From positions 19,938,002 through 20,002,001 of the forward strand of contig NC_073693.1 in NCBI RefSeq assembly GCF_029784155.1: DNA of 64,000 bases, read 5' to 3'. The DNA comes from Uranotaenia lowii (taxonomy: Eukaryota > Arthropoda > Insecta > Diptera > Culicidae). Below the pieces are notes generated by a model. It saw nothing but the letters and a program-made list of their open reading frames with translations. It was not told the origin of the DNA and did no database searches. A program made the position numbers and the translations under genes. The stretch's first letter is position 1. Each line of letters begins with the position of its first letter. Below are positions 25,031 through 38,893 of the stretch, piece by piece.

Positions 25031-25072
25031 TTGTCAATTTTGTATCATTTTGGTCATTTTTGTCTTTTTTTA
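25031..25072 (-). repeat. Degenerate cluster of the 9-bp minisatellite units
   Basis: About four diverged units lie side by side: a TTGTCAATTTT, a GTATCATTTT, a GGTCATTTT and a TGTCTTTTT segment. They resemble both unit families (AAAATTGTC and AAAAATGAC in reverse orientation). They sit exactly where the mariner transposase homology stops. Confidence 0.45.
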
Positions 25073-25762
25073 TGCTGTAAGAACGGCAAAAGGCGCTTCT
25101 CGAGGCACTCAGATTTGTAGATCTCGCCATTTACTGTGCCCTTTGTCACGAAAGGCTTACTCCTCAGTCCGCAAGAGCAGCTGGCCTGCCAAACGAGACA
25201 TTTGGAGGCGAACTTCGACATTTTCTTCTCCTTAAATTTGTCGTTCACATCGAACTTGCTCTTGCCGGTGAAAAACTCCAACCCCGGAATTTTCTTAAAA
25301 TCGGCTTTTATATACGTTTCGTCGTCCATCACACAGCAGCCATATTTTGTCAGCATCTTCTCGTAGAGCTTCCGTGTCCGAGTTTTAGCCGTCGGTTGTT
25401 GCCGCTCATCGCGGTTAAGGAAGTTGTATGTATGAAGTCCACCTATCTATGCTCTTCTATGCATTCTGGACGTAGCTCTGCGACATGCCGATTTTTTTAG
25501 CCGAATAACGGCTTGAGACGTTGGGATTTGCTTTAACCATCTGCTTTACCTTTCCCTCCGTATTTTTGTTTTAGGGTCCCGATTTTCTTCCAGCTCCTTT
25601 GCCGTAGTCCAATGTCAACCGCTCCTGGAACCGCTTTAATACTCTGGAGACGGTTGAATGGTGCATGTTCAACATTTTTCCCAACTGCCGGTGCTACAGG
25701 TCAGGAAATTCCAGGTGTTTGGAAGGAATTTGTTCTCTCGACTCGCGTTGGTAAACCTCCAT
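25073..25762 (-). pseudogene. Tc1/mariner transposase pseudogene (DD37E-like), C-terminus lost
   Basis: Read on the minus strand from an ATG at 25762, this is the N-terminal two thirds of a mariner-superfamily transposase, the enzyme that cuts and pastes the element at TA sites. An N-terminal helix-turn-helix region (QLGKMLNMHHSTVSRVLKRF, ~25610-25690) is followed by a linker resembling NPNVSSRYSAKKIGMSQSYVQ, then the catalytic region VMDDETYIKADF near 25300-25330 and LVWQASCSCGL near 25190. At least three stops or frameshifts break it (about 25690, 25575 and 25455). Homology ends at LLPFLQH near 25085, so the distal catalytic acid and the 3' terminal repeat are gone, replaced by the 9-bp unit cluster. 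The assignment to the DD37E group is from remembered motif spacing and is tentative. Confidence 0.8.
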
Positions 25763-26913
25763 TTTCGTTGAATCGAAAAACATGACTTTGAGTTTGACAG
25801 CATGTAAACAATACACATCAATGAGAAAGTGTGCAAAATTTGGTTGATTTTTACCCAATGGTAAAAAAGTTATGCCCTGTTGAATGTGTCGCAATACCTT
25901 CGTGTTCGCCCTTTATAAGATAACAATATATTATCTTTAAAACGTTCTGATAAACCATCATGTGGAATTGTTTTCAGGGCTGAAAAATTATTCTAGAAGG
26001 CGTGCCTCACTCTTTCGAAGATGCGCGCAACGCATCGCAACGAAATATTTGACATTTCTTGCACGTATCGTTGCCCGATAGAACTCATTTGTTTGAAAAG
26101 AAGAACGGACGCATACACGTTGCGAAACTTTTTCCTGAGTCTGACCTTCCGGAAAGGTCTCTGCAGAACAGAATTGTATTTTTTGTTGCTGCGTCTGCAT
26201 AACCTCCAATGTATGTATAATATGTCTACCGGACTCGGTTAGTAAGTTATTAGTTGACATGTTTTTTGTTTTTGTTTTCAAGAGCACCTTCCGAGGAACT
26301 GCGGGACGTGCCAATTGAACTTCCACTTTGCGGCCGACCGAGCCGGTCATTTGAAGTTTTTCCCGAGTTGACCACCATTCGATATCCGTCCAAGAGAAGG
26401 CAGTGGTCATTAGCATTCCGAATGATAGTCCTCAAAACCTATCGTGATTTGTTTTTTTTTTTTATGATTGACGCATGCTTCGGTAGTGCTCACTCTCTGT
26501 CTAATCGAAGCGACGGCTGTGCTATAGAATGTCAATGATCGTCATCGATGGATGGGCGGAATGGTAGGTACAACTTAAAGCTTTGGTGCTTAGTTCTGAA
26601 CCATTTGGTTGCTATTTTGGAGCGAGCGATAAGTGAAGGTGGATCACCCTTGGCTAAAGTGCAATGGCGACTTCAGGGCCGCTACAGAAGGTACTCACCT
26701 ACTACCTTAATCAAATGCGGACGAAGAATGAAGTGATTTCCAATTGGACGCCTGATCGGTTACAATTCTTGATGGTTTCATTTGTAAACATTATTATTTA
26801 TTTATGTGTCGCCAAGGTTTCTCGGTCATATTAAATTCAATAACAAATCAATGTAAACAGGAAGGGCACCCAGTCTGTTTAACATCGAAGCTGCAATTTG
26901 GACACGCCAATAT
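25763..26913. other. Unassigned spacer before array D
   Basis: The first part (25763-25900) may be mariner 5' flank. No gene was recognised in the rest: the 142-codon minus-strand frame at 25988-26416 and the plus-strand frames at 26021-26736 have no known motif. Confidence 0.5.
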
Positions 26914-29900
26914 ATTTTGATAATTTTAACAATTTAGACAATTTTGACAATTTTCACAAGTTTGACAATTTAAACTATTTTAACAATTTTGACAATTTTG
27001 ACAATTTTGACAATTTTGACAATTTTGACAATTTTGACAATTTTGACAATTTTGACAATTTTGACAATTTTGACAATTTTGACAATTTTGACACTTTTGA
27101 CAATTTTGACACTTTTAACAATTTTGACACTTTTGACAATTTTGACAATTTTGACAATTTTGACACTTTTGACAATTTTGACAATTTTGACAATTTTGAC
27201 AATTTTGACAATTTTGACAATTTTGACAATTTTGACAATTTTGACAATTTTGACAATTTTGACAATTTTGACAATTTTGACAATTTTGACAATTTTGACT
27301 ATTTTGACAATTTTGACAATTTTGACAATTTTGACAATTTTGACAATTTTGACAATTTTGACAATTTTGACAATTTTGGCAATTTTGACAATTTTGACAA
27401 TTTAGACAATTTTGAGAATTTGACAATTTTGACAATTTTGACAATTTTGACAATTTTGACAATTTTGACAATTTTGACAATTTTGACAATTTTGACAATT
27501 TTGACAATTTTGACAATTTTGACAATTTTGACAATTTTGACAATTTTGACAATTTTGAGAATTTTGAGAATTTTGACAATTTTGACAATTTTGACAATTT
27601 TGACAATTTTGACAATTTTGACAATTTTGACAATTTTGACAATTTTGACAATTTTGACAATTTTGACAATTTTGACAATTTTGACAATTTTGACAATTTT
27701 GACAATTTTGACAATTTTGACAATTTTGACAATTTTGACAATTTTGACAATTTTGACAATTTTGACACTTTTAACAATTTTGACACTTTTGACAATTTTG
27801 ACAATTTTGACACTTTTGACAATTTTGACAATTTTGACAATTTTGACAATTTTGACAATTTTGACAATTTTGACAATTTTGACACTTTTGACAATTTTGA
27901 CACTTTTAACAATTTTGACACTTTTGACAATTTTGACAATTTTGACAATTTTGACACTTTTGACAATTTTGACAATTTTGACAATTTTGACAATTTTGAC
28001 AATTTTGACAATTTTGACAATTTTGACAATTTTGACAATTTTGACAATTTTGACAATTTTGACAATTTTGACAATTTTGACAATTTTGACAATTTTGACA
28101 ATTTTGACAATTTTGACAATTTTGACAATTTTGACAATTTTGACAATTTTGACAATTTTGACAATTTTGACAATTTTGACAATTTTGACACTTTTAACAA
28201 TTTTGACAATTTTGACAATTTTGACAATTTTGACAATTTTGACAATTTTGACAATTTTGACAATTTTGACAATTTTGACAATTTTGACAATTTTGACAAT
28301 TTTGACAATTTTGACAATTTTGACAATTTTGACAATTTTGACAATTTTGACAATTTTGACAATTTTGACAATTTTGACAATTTTGACAATTTTGACAATT
28401 TTGACAATTTTGACAATTTTGACAATTTTGACAATTTTGACAATTTTGACAATTTTGACAATTTTGACAATTTTGACAATTTTGACAATTTTGACAATTT
28501 TGACAATTTTGACAATTTTGACAATTTTGACAATTTTGACAATTTTGACAATTTTGACAATTTTGACAATTTTGACAATTTTGACAATTTTGACAATTTT
28601 GACAATTTTGACAATTTTGACAATTTTGACAATTTTGACAATTTTGACAATTTTGACAATTTTGACAATTTTGACAATTTTGACAATTTTGACAATTTTG
28701 ACAATTTTGACAATTTTGACAATTTTGACAATTTTGACAATTTTGACAATTTTGACAATTTTGACAATTTTGACAATTTTGACACTTTTAACAATTTTGA
28801 CACTTTTGACAATTTTGACAATTTTGACACTTTTGACAATTTTGACAATTTTGACAATTTTGACAATTTTGACAATTTTGACAATTTTGACAATTTTGAC
28901 ACTTTTGACAATTTTGACACTTTTAACAATTTTGACACTTTTGACAATTTTGACAATTTTGACAATTTTGACAATTTTGACAATTTTGACAATTTTGACA
29001 ATTTTGACACTTTTGACAATTTTGACAATTTTGACTATTTTGACAATTTTGACAATTTTGACAATTTTGACAATTTTGACAATTTTGACAATTTTGACAA
29101 TTTTGACTATTTTGACAATTTTGACAATTTTGACAATTTTGACAATTTTGACAATTTTGACAATTTTGAGAATTTTGAGAATTTTGACAATTTTGACAAT
29201 TTTGACAATTTTGACAATTTTGACAATTTTGACAATTTTGACAATTTTGACAATTTTGACAATTTTGACAATTTTGACAATTTTGACAATTTTGACAATT
29301 TTGACAATTTTGACAATTTTGACAATTTTGACAATTTTGACAATTTTGACAATTTTGACAATTTTGACAATTTTGACAATTTTGACAATTTTGACAATTT
29401 TGACAATTTTGACAATTTTGACAATTTTGACAATTTTGACAATTTTGACAATTTTGACAATTTTGACACTTTTAACAATTTTGACACTTTTGACAATTTT
29501 GACAATTTTGACAATTTTGACACTTTTGACAATTTTGACAATTTTGACAATTTTGACAATTTTGGCAATTTTGACAATTTTGACAATTTAGACAATTTTG
29601 AGAATTTGACAATTTTGACAATTTTGACAATTTTGACAATTTTGACAATTTTGACAATTTTGACAATTTTGACAATTTTGACAATTTGACAATTTTGACA
29701 ATTTTGACAATTTTGACAATTTTGACAATTTTGACAATTTTGACAATTTTGAGAATTTTGACAATTTTGACAATTTTGACAATTTTGACAATTTTGACAA
29801 TTTTGACAATTTTGACAATTTTGACAATTTTGACAATTTTGACAATTTTGACAATTTTGACAATTTTGACAATTTTGACAATTTTGACAATTTTGACAAT

Positions 29901-32900
29901 TTTGACAATTTTGACAATTTTGACAATTTTGACAATTTTTACAATTTTGACAATTTTGACAATTTTGACAATTTTGACACTTTGACAATTTTGACAATTT
30001 TGACAATTTTGACAATTTTGACAATTTTGACAATTTTGACAATTTTGACAATTTGAATTTTGACACTTTTGACAATTTTGACACTTTTGACAATTGACAT
30101 TTTGACAATTTTGACAATTTTGACAATTTTGACAATTTGACAATTTTGACAATTTTGACAATTTTGACAATTTTGACAATTTTGACAATTTTGACAATTT
30201 TGACAATTTGACAATTTTGACAATTTTGACAATTTTGACAATTTTGACAATTTTGACAATTTTGACAATTTTGACAATTTTGACAATTTTGACAATTTTG
30301 ACAATTTTGACAATTTTGACAATTTTGACAATTTTGACAATTTTGACAATTTGACAATTTTGACAATTTTGACAATTTGACAATTTTGACAATTTTGACA
30401 ATTTTGACAATTTGACAATTTTGACAATTTTGACAATTTTGACAATTTTGACAATTTTGACAATTTTGACAATTTTGACAATTTTGACAATTTTGACAAT
30501 TTTGACAATTTTGACAATTTTGACAATTTTGACAATTTTGACAATTTTGACAATTTTGACAATTTTGACAATTTTGACAATTTTGACAATTTTGACAATT
30601 TTGACAATTTTGACAATTTGACAATTTTGACAATTTTGACAATTTTGACAATTTTGACAATTTTGACAATTTTGACAATTTTGACAATTTTGACAATTTG
30701 ACAATTTTGACAATTTGACAATTTTGACAATTTTGACAATTTTGACAATTTTGACAATTTTGACAATTTTGACAATTTTGACAATTTTGACAATTTTGAC
30801 AATTTTGACAATTTTGACAATTTTGACAATTTTGACAATTTTGACAATTTTGACAATTTTGACAATTTTGACAATTTTGACAATTTTGACAATTTTGACA
30901 ATTTTGACAATTTTGACAATTTTGACAATTTTGACAATTTTGACAATTTTGACAATTTTGACAATTTTGACAATTTTGACAATTTTGACAATTTTGACAA
31001 TTTTGACAATTTTGACAATTTTGACAATTTTGACAATTTTGACAATTTGACAATTTTGACAATTTTGACAATTTTGACAATTTTGACAATTTTGACAATT
31101 TTGACAATTTTGACAATTTTGACAATTTGACAATTTTGACAATTTTGACAATTTTGACAATTTTGACAATTTTGACAATTTTGACAATTTGACAATTTTG
31201 ACAATTTTGACAATTTTGACAATTTTGACAATTTTGACAATTTTGACAATTTTGACAATTTTGACAATTTTGACAATTTGACATTTTGACAATTTTGACA
31301 ATTTTGACAATTTTGACAATTTTGACAATTTTGACAATTTTGACAATTTTGACAATTTTGACAATTTTGACAATTTGACAATTTTGACAATTTTGACAAT
31401 TTTGACAATTTTGACAATTTTGACAATTTTGACAATTTTGACAATTTTGACAATTTTGACAATTTTGACAATTTTGACAATTTTGACAATTTTGACAATT
31501 TTGACAATTTTGACAATTTTGACAATTTTGACAATTTTGACAATTTTGACAATTTTGACAATTTTGACAATTTTGACAATTTTGACAATTTTGACAATTT
31601 TGACAATTTTGACAATTTTGACAATTTTGACAATTTTGACAATTTTGACAATTTGACAATTTTGACAATTTTGACAATTTTGACAATTTTGACAATTTTG
31701 ACAATTTTGACAATTTTGACAATTTTGACAATTTTGACAATTTGACAATTTTGACAATTTTGACAATTTTGACAATTTTGACAATTTTGACAATTTTGAC
31801 AATTTTGACAATTTTGACAATTTTGACAATTTTGACAATTTTGACAATTTTGACAATTTTGACAATTTTGACAATTTTGACAATTTTGACAATTTTGACA
31901 ATTTTGACAATTTTGACAATTTGACAATTTTGACAATTTTTGACAATTTTGACAATTTGACAATTTTGACAATTTGACAATTTTGACAATTTTGACAATT
32001 TTGACAATTTTGACAATTTTGACAATTTGACAATTTTGACAATTTTGACAATTTTGACAATTTTGACAATTTTGACAATTTTGACAATTTTGACAATTTT
32101 GACAATTTTGACAATTTTGACAATTTTGACAATTTTGACAATTTTGACAATTTTGACAATTTTGACAATTTTGACAATTTTGACAATTTTGACAATTTTG
32201 ACAATTTGACAATTTTGACAATTTTGACAATTTTGACAATTTTGACAATTTTGACAATTTTGACAATTTTGACAATTTGACAATTTTGACAATTTTGACA
32301 ATTTTGACAATTTTGACAATTTTGACATTTTGACAATTTTGACAATTTTGACAATTTTGACAATTTTGACAATTTTGACATTTTGACAATTTTGACAATT
32401 TTGACAATTTTGACAATTTTGACAATTTTGACAATTGACAATTTTGACAATTTTGACAATTTTGACAATTTTGACAATTTTGACAATTTTGACAATTTTG
32501 ACAATTTTGACAATTTGACAATTTTGACAATTTTGACAATTTTGACAATTTTGACAATTTTGACAATTTGACAATTTTGACAATTTTGACAATTTTGACA
32601 ATTTTGACAATTTTGACAATTTTGACAATTTTGACAATTTTGACAATTTTGACAATTTTGACAATTTTGACAATTTTGACAATTTTGACAATTTTGACAA
32701 TTTTGACAATTTTGACAAATTGAATTTGACAATTTTGACAATTTGACAATTTTGACAATTTTGACAATTTTGACAATTTTGACAATTTTGACAATTTTGA
32801 CAATTTTGACAATTTTGACAATTTTGACAATTTTGACAATTTGACAATTTTGACAATTTTGACAATTTTGACAATTTTGACAATTTTGACAATTTTGACA

Positions 32901-35900
32901 ATTTTGACAATTTTGACAATTTTGACAATTTTGACAATTTTGACAATTTTGACAATTTTGACAATTTTGACAATTTTGACAATTTTGACAATTTTGACAA
33001 TTTTGACAATTTTGACAATTTTGACAATTTTGACAATTTTGACAATTTTGACAATTTTGACAATTTGACAATTTTGACAATTTTGACAATTTTGACAATT
33101 TTGACAATTTTGACAATTTTGACAATTTTGACAATTTTGACAATTTTGACAATTTTGACAATTTTGACAATTTTGACAATTTTGACAATTTTGACAATTT
33201 TGACAATTTTGACAATTTTGACAATTTTGACAATTTTGACAATTTTGACAATTTTGACAATTTTGACAATTTTGACAATTTTGACAATTTTGACAATTTT
33301 GACAATTTTGACAATTTTGACAATTTTGACAATTTGACAATTTTGACAATTTTGACAATTTTGACAATTTTGACAATTTTGACAATTTTGACAATTTTGA
33401 CAATTTTGACAATTTTGACAATTTTGACAATTTTGACAATTTTGACAATTTTGACAATTTTGACAATTTTGACAATTTGACTTTTGACAATTTTGACAAT
33501 TTTGACAATTTTGACAATTTTGACAATTTTGACAATTTTGACAATTTTGACAATTTTGACAATTTTGACAATTTTGACAATTTTGACAATTTTGACAATT
33601 TTGACAATTTTGACAATTTTGACAATTTTGACAATTTTGACAATTTTGACAATTTTGACAATTTTGACAATTTTGACAATTTTGACAATTTTGACAATTT
33701 TGACAATTTTGACAATTTTGACAATTTTGACAATTTTGACAATTTTGACAATTTTGACAATTTTGACAATTTTGACAATTTTGACAATTTTGACAATTTT
33801 GACAATTTTGACAATTTTGACAATTTTGACAATTTTGACAATTTTGACAATTTTGACAATTTTGACAATTTTGACAATTTTGACAATTTTGACAATTTTG
33901 ACAATTTTGACAATTTTGACAATTTTGACAATTTTGACAATTTTGACAATTTTGACAATTTTGACAATTTTGACAATTTTGACAATTTTGACAATTTTGA
34001 CAATTTTGACAATTTTGACAATTTTGACAATTTTGACAATTTTGACAATTTTGACAATTTTGACAATTTTGACAATTTTGACAATTTTGACAATTTTGAC
34101 AATTTTGACAATTTTGACAATTTTGACAATTTTGACAATTTTGACAATTTTGACAATTTTGACAATTTTGACAATTTTGACAATTTTGACAATTTTGACA
34201 ATTTTGACAATTTTGACAATTTTGACAATTTTGACAATTTTGACAATTTTGACAATTTTGACAATTTTGACAATTTTGACAATTTTGACAATTTTGACAA
34301 TTTTGACAATTTTGACAATTTTGACAATTTTGACAATTTTGACAATTTTGACAATTTTGACAATTTTGACAATTTTGACAATTTTGACAATTTTGACAAT
34401 TTTGACAATTTTGACAATTTTGACAATTTTGACAATTTTGACAATTTTGACAATTTTGACAATTTTGACAATTTTGACAATTTTGACAATTTTGACAATT
34501 TTGACAATTTTGACAATTTTGACAATTTTGACAATTTTGACAATTTTGACAATTTTGACAATTTTGACAATTTTGACAATTTTGACAATTTTGACAATTT
34601 TGACAATTTTGACAATTTTGACAATTTTGACAATTTTGACAATTTTGACAATTTTGACAATTTTGACAATTTTGACAATTTTGACAATTTTGACAATTTT
34701 GACAATTTTGACAATTTTGACAATTTTGACAATTTTGACAATTTTGACAATTTTGACAATTTTGACAATTTTGACAATTTTGACAATTTTGACAATTTTG
34801 ACAATTTTGACAATTTTGACAATTTTGACAATTTTGACAATTTTGACAATTTTGACAATTTTGACAATTTTGACAATTTTGACAATTTTGACAATTTTGA
34901 CAATTTTGACAATTTTGACAATTTTGACAATTTTGACAATTTTGACAATTTTGACAATTTTGACAATTTTGACAATTTTGACAATTTTGACAATTTTGAC
35001 AATTTTGACAATTTTGACAATTTTGACAATTTTGACAATTTTGACAATTTTGACAATTTTGACAATTTTGACAATTTTGACAATTTTGACAATTTTGACA
35101 ATTTTGACAATTTTGACAATTTTGACAATTTTGACAATTTTGACAATTTTGACAATTTTGACAATTTTGACAATTTTGACAATTTTGACAATTTTGACAA
35201 TTTTGACAATTTTGACAATTTTGACAATTTTGACAATTTTGACAATTTTGACAATTTTGACAATTTTGACAATTTTGACAATTTTGACAATTTTGACAAT
35301 TTTGACAATTTTGACAATTTTGACAATTTTGACAATTTTGACAATTTTGACAATTTTGACAATTTTGACAATTTTGACAATTTTGACAATTTTGACAATT
35401 TTGACAATTTTGACAATTTTGACAATTTTGACAATTTTGACAATTTTGACAATTTTGACAATTTTGACAATTTTGACAATTTTGACAATTTTGACAATTT
35501 TGACAATTTTGACAATTTTGACAATTTTGACAATTTTGACAATTTTGACAATTTTGACAATTTTGACAATTTTGACAATTTTGACAATTTTGACAATTTT
35601 GACAATTTTGACAATTTTGACAATTTTGACAATTTTGACAATTTTGACAATTTTGACAATTTTGACAATTTTGACAATTTTGACAATTTTGACAATTTTG
35701 ACAATTTTGACAATTTTGACAATTTTGACAATTTTGACAATTTTGACAATTTTGACAATTTTGACAATTTTGACAATTTTGACAATTTTGACAATTTTGA
35801 CAATTTTGACAATTTTGACAATTTTGACAATTTTGACAATTTTGACAATTTTGACAATTTTGACAATTTTGACAATTTTGACAATTTTGACAATTTTGAC

Positions 35901-36940
35901 AATTTTGACAATTTTGACAATTTTGACAATTTTGACAATTTTGACAATTTTGACAATTTTGACAATTTTGACAATTTTGACAATTTTGACAATTTTGACA
36001 ATTTTGACAATTTTGACAATTTTGACAATTTTGACAATTTTGACAATTTTGACAATTTTGACAATTTTGACAATTTTGACAATTTTGACAATTTTGACAA
36101 TTTTGACAATTTTGACAATTTTGACAATTTTGACAATTTTGACAATTTTGACAATTTTGACAATTTTGACAATTTTGACAATTTTGACAATTTTGACAAT
36201 TTTGACAATTTTTACAATTTTTACAATTTTTACAATTTTGACAATTTTGACAATTTTGACAATTTTGACAATTTTGACAATTTTGACAATTTTGACAATT
36301 TTGACAATTTTGACAATTTTGACAATTTTGACAATTTTGACAATTTTGACAATTTTGACAATTTTGACAATTTTGACAATTTTGACAATTTTGACAATTT
36401 TGACAATTTTGACAATTTTGACAATTTTGACAATTTTGACAATTTTGACAATTTTGACAATTTTGACAATTTTGACAATTTTGACAATTTTGACAATTTT
36501 GACAATTTTGACAATTTTGACAATTTTGACAATTTTGACAATTTTGACAATTTTGACAATTTTGACAATTTTGACAATTTTGACAATTTTGACAATTTTG
36601 ACAATTGACAATTTTGACAATTTTGACAAATTTTGACAATTTTGACAATTTTGACAATTTTGACAATTTTGACAATTTTGACAATTTTGACAATTTTGAC
36701 AATTTTGACAATTTTGACAATTTTGACAATTTTGACAATTTTGACAATTTTGACAATTTTGACAATTTTGACAATTTTGACAATTTTGACAATTTTGACA
36801 ATTTTGACGATTTTGACAGTTATGACCATTTTGACAATTTTGCCAATTTTGACAATTTTGATAATTTTGACAATTTTGACAATTTTGACAATTTTGACAA
36901 TTTTGACAATTTTGACAGCTTTGACATTTTCCACATTTTC
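26914..36940 (-). repeat. Minisatellite array D, 9-bp unit GACAATTTT, ~1114 copies
   Basis: 10.0 kb of GACAATTTT, the reverse complement of the array C unit. Three zones differ. From 26914 to 29980 there are recurring variants (GACACTTTT, TTTTAACAA, TTTTGAGAA, TTTTGGCAA) arranged in repeated patterns, including one with a 1017-bp offset (27764/28781 and 27881/28898) and one with a ~2187-bp offset (27378/29564). From 29980 to 33480 many units have lost one T (TTTGACAA), shifting frames dozens of times. From 33485 to 36207 about 300 consecutive units are identical, then three TTTTTACAA units (36208-36240). Edges are degenerate. Confidence 0.97.
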
Positions 36941-38893
36941 AATGACCATAATGCTTATTATGATGATTTCAACAATCTTTAGGTTTTTTAGAATTAAAAA
37001 TCGATGACAAAATCAATTTTGATTGAAAAACCTTACACTTTGTCACATTTTGGATAAAAAAAAAAACTTGTAGACGACCACATCGTCTAAGCTCAAATCG
37101 AACCCCATGAAATTTTGCAAAGTCATCGTGCATTTTACTTTTGCTTACTTTTAGATTGGTGAAGTGATTTTGTAGCCAAGTTGGCCTAAAGTGAAGTACT
37201 CATCCATCATTCATGTACTACTCCAAAGGGGGTTTGGATCATAATGTTCGTGGCCTTTTGCCGATTAGCGCTAATGCCCCTCAATCACAATGGTTTGAGG
37301 CTCTTGGCCACCGCTGCCGCCTGGAGTGGCTGATTTAACTTAATGTGTGGCACGCGTCCTTCCAAGATTACAAAACTCCTCAGATCGTTCGTCGCATTTT
37401 CTGACAGCCAGGGGTTGATCACTCAAAGAATTTCACAAAGACTCTCCTTCTACCTTTAGCTGCGTCGACTATAGGTATTCGTCTCCTTGATTCCCTCTGT
37501 CTTCTTGTTCAGAAAAACGCAACTTCATCAATAGCAACTTCAACAGCAGACCTCTCAAATAGTGATTTGCGCTAAGCAATGGTGGGCAATGACTCGTGTG
37601 TTGTGCTATTTTGTGTACTTTTTTTTCGACTTCTCTCGTCAGTCGGTGCGTTTTTTTTTATTTCAAGGTCGACCATTTTCTTCGAGATGCTTCCATTTAC
37701 CAAGTTCAAAAGCTACAGTACAGTTACCTTCCTAGCGTAGGTAAGTTGTAGACTTAGCTGCGATGTTTTGGATGAGGCAAGCCGATAATTTGCTAAACAG
37801 ACACAATACATTTCCAAACACCTAATAGCTGGCAGCCGCTGCTGGTGTTGAGGAAAAGAACTCTCGCGATCGTGCCTCCGAATGCCTTTTCCGAACCTTG
37901 AACGAAAATTGGTGGAATTGAACAGATTCCGTTACAAGCATTTCCTTTGAAAGAACATTGAAGCTGTTATCGATTTCAAAATAAACAAACAAATCTTCAA
38001 AACTACAACAAAGCAAATAATTGACAATTCAGAACCGATCACGGTCACCACAATTCGATCTAGAAGATTCTGAACGTACGAAGCGAAAGGGAATTCGATT
38101 TCCCAATTCGCCAACGTAAAGAAGAGTGAGAAGTGCAACGGAGCATGAAAAATGAATTGCTACCGGTACACTTCCGGGTTCCGTTCAAATTTGGGCTGCG
38201 GCAAACCGGTGAATAGTTTATTTGTATCAACCACACCGGCAAATGGTTTTGTTCGTTTGCTTGCTGGACAGTTGTTTTGCTTCGAGAGTGTAGGTAAAAG
38301 ATTTTTGGACCGTGTTAAAAGCTTACCCAATCTTTAGAACGTGGTCTTAAAACTAGATCTCCGTTTTTGCTAATAGCTCGTCGTTATTAGATGGTAGTCA
38401 ATCTTTCTGAAAAAAAAAATCAACACTAGTTACCGGCACAAGGTGTCATAATTAATCGTAACATTTAGGTATGTTTAACAGAATTTCGAAGTTTTGACGA
38501 AATACAATTGATGTTTTCAAACGAATGGTAAAGCACTTGCTAAAGAAGACTTCTCAGAACAAATTGTTTGAAACGATGGTCAAAACAGTACAACGTGATT
38601 TAACGTGAAAAAAAATTTGTTAAAATATTGAACCTATGTGTTTCAGTGTTTCCTTTAAAAAAATCAAAACTAGCTCCAAATGACATGTTAACCATGTTAA
38701 TTTTTCACTAATGTGATCCAGTTATTTTTCTAAAGGCTGGTTCGCAAAAAAACTAAAAATAAAATTCAAAGACAAATTACATCAAGTTATAAACGAAAAA
38801 AAAAATACAAAAATGTCCAAAATGCAAGAAAATGACAAAACTGAAAATAAAAAAAAATAAAATGTTGTCATGTTTTGTCAGTTTGATCATTTT
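36941..38893. other. Unassigned sequence after array D
   Basis: No gene recognised. Short frames around 37822-38337 on both strands lack any domain. A small hairpin, TAGACGA/TCGTCTA, lies at 37071-37089. The segment 38806-38895 contains scattered AAAATGAC-like and TTTTGTCA-like words in opposite orientations, possibly a decayed 9-bp array. Confidence 0.5.

Noticed and set aside
25988..26416. 142-codon minus-strand frame as a gene
   Set aside because: No recognisable domain, an overlapping plus-strand frame of similar quality, and flanking transposon debris. Coding support is insufficient.
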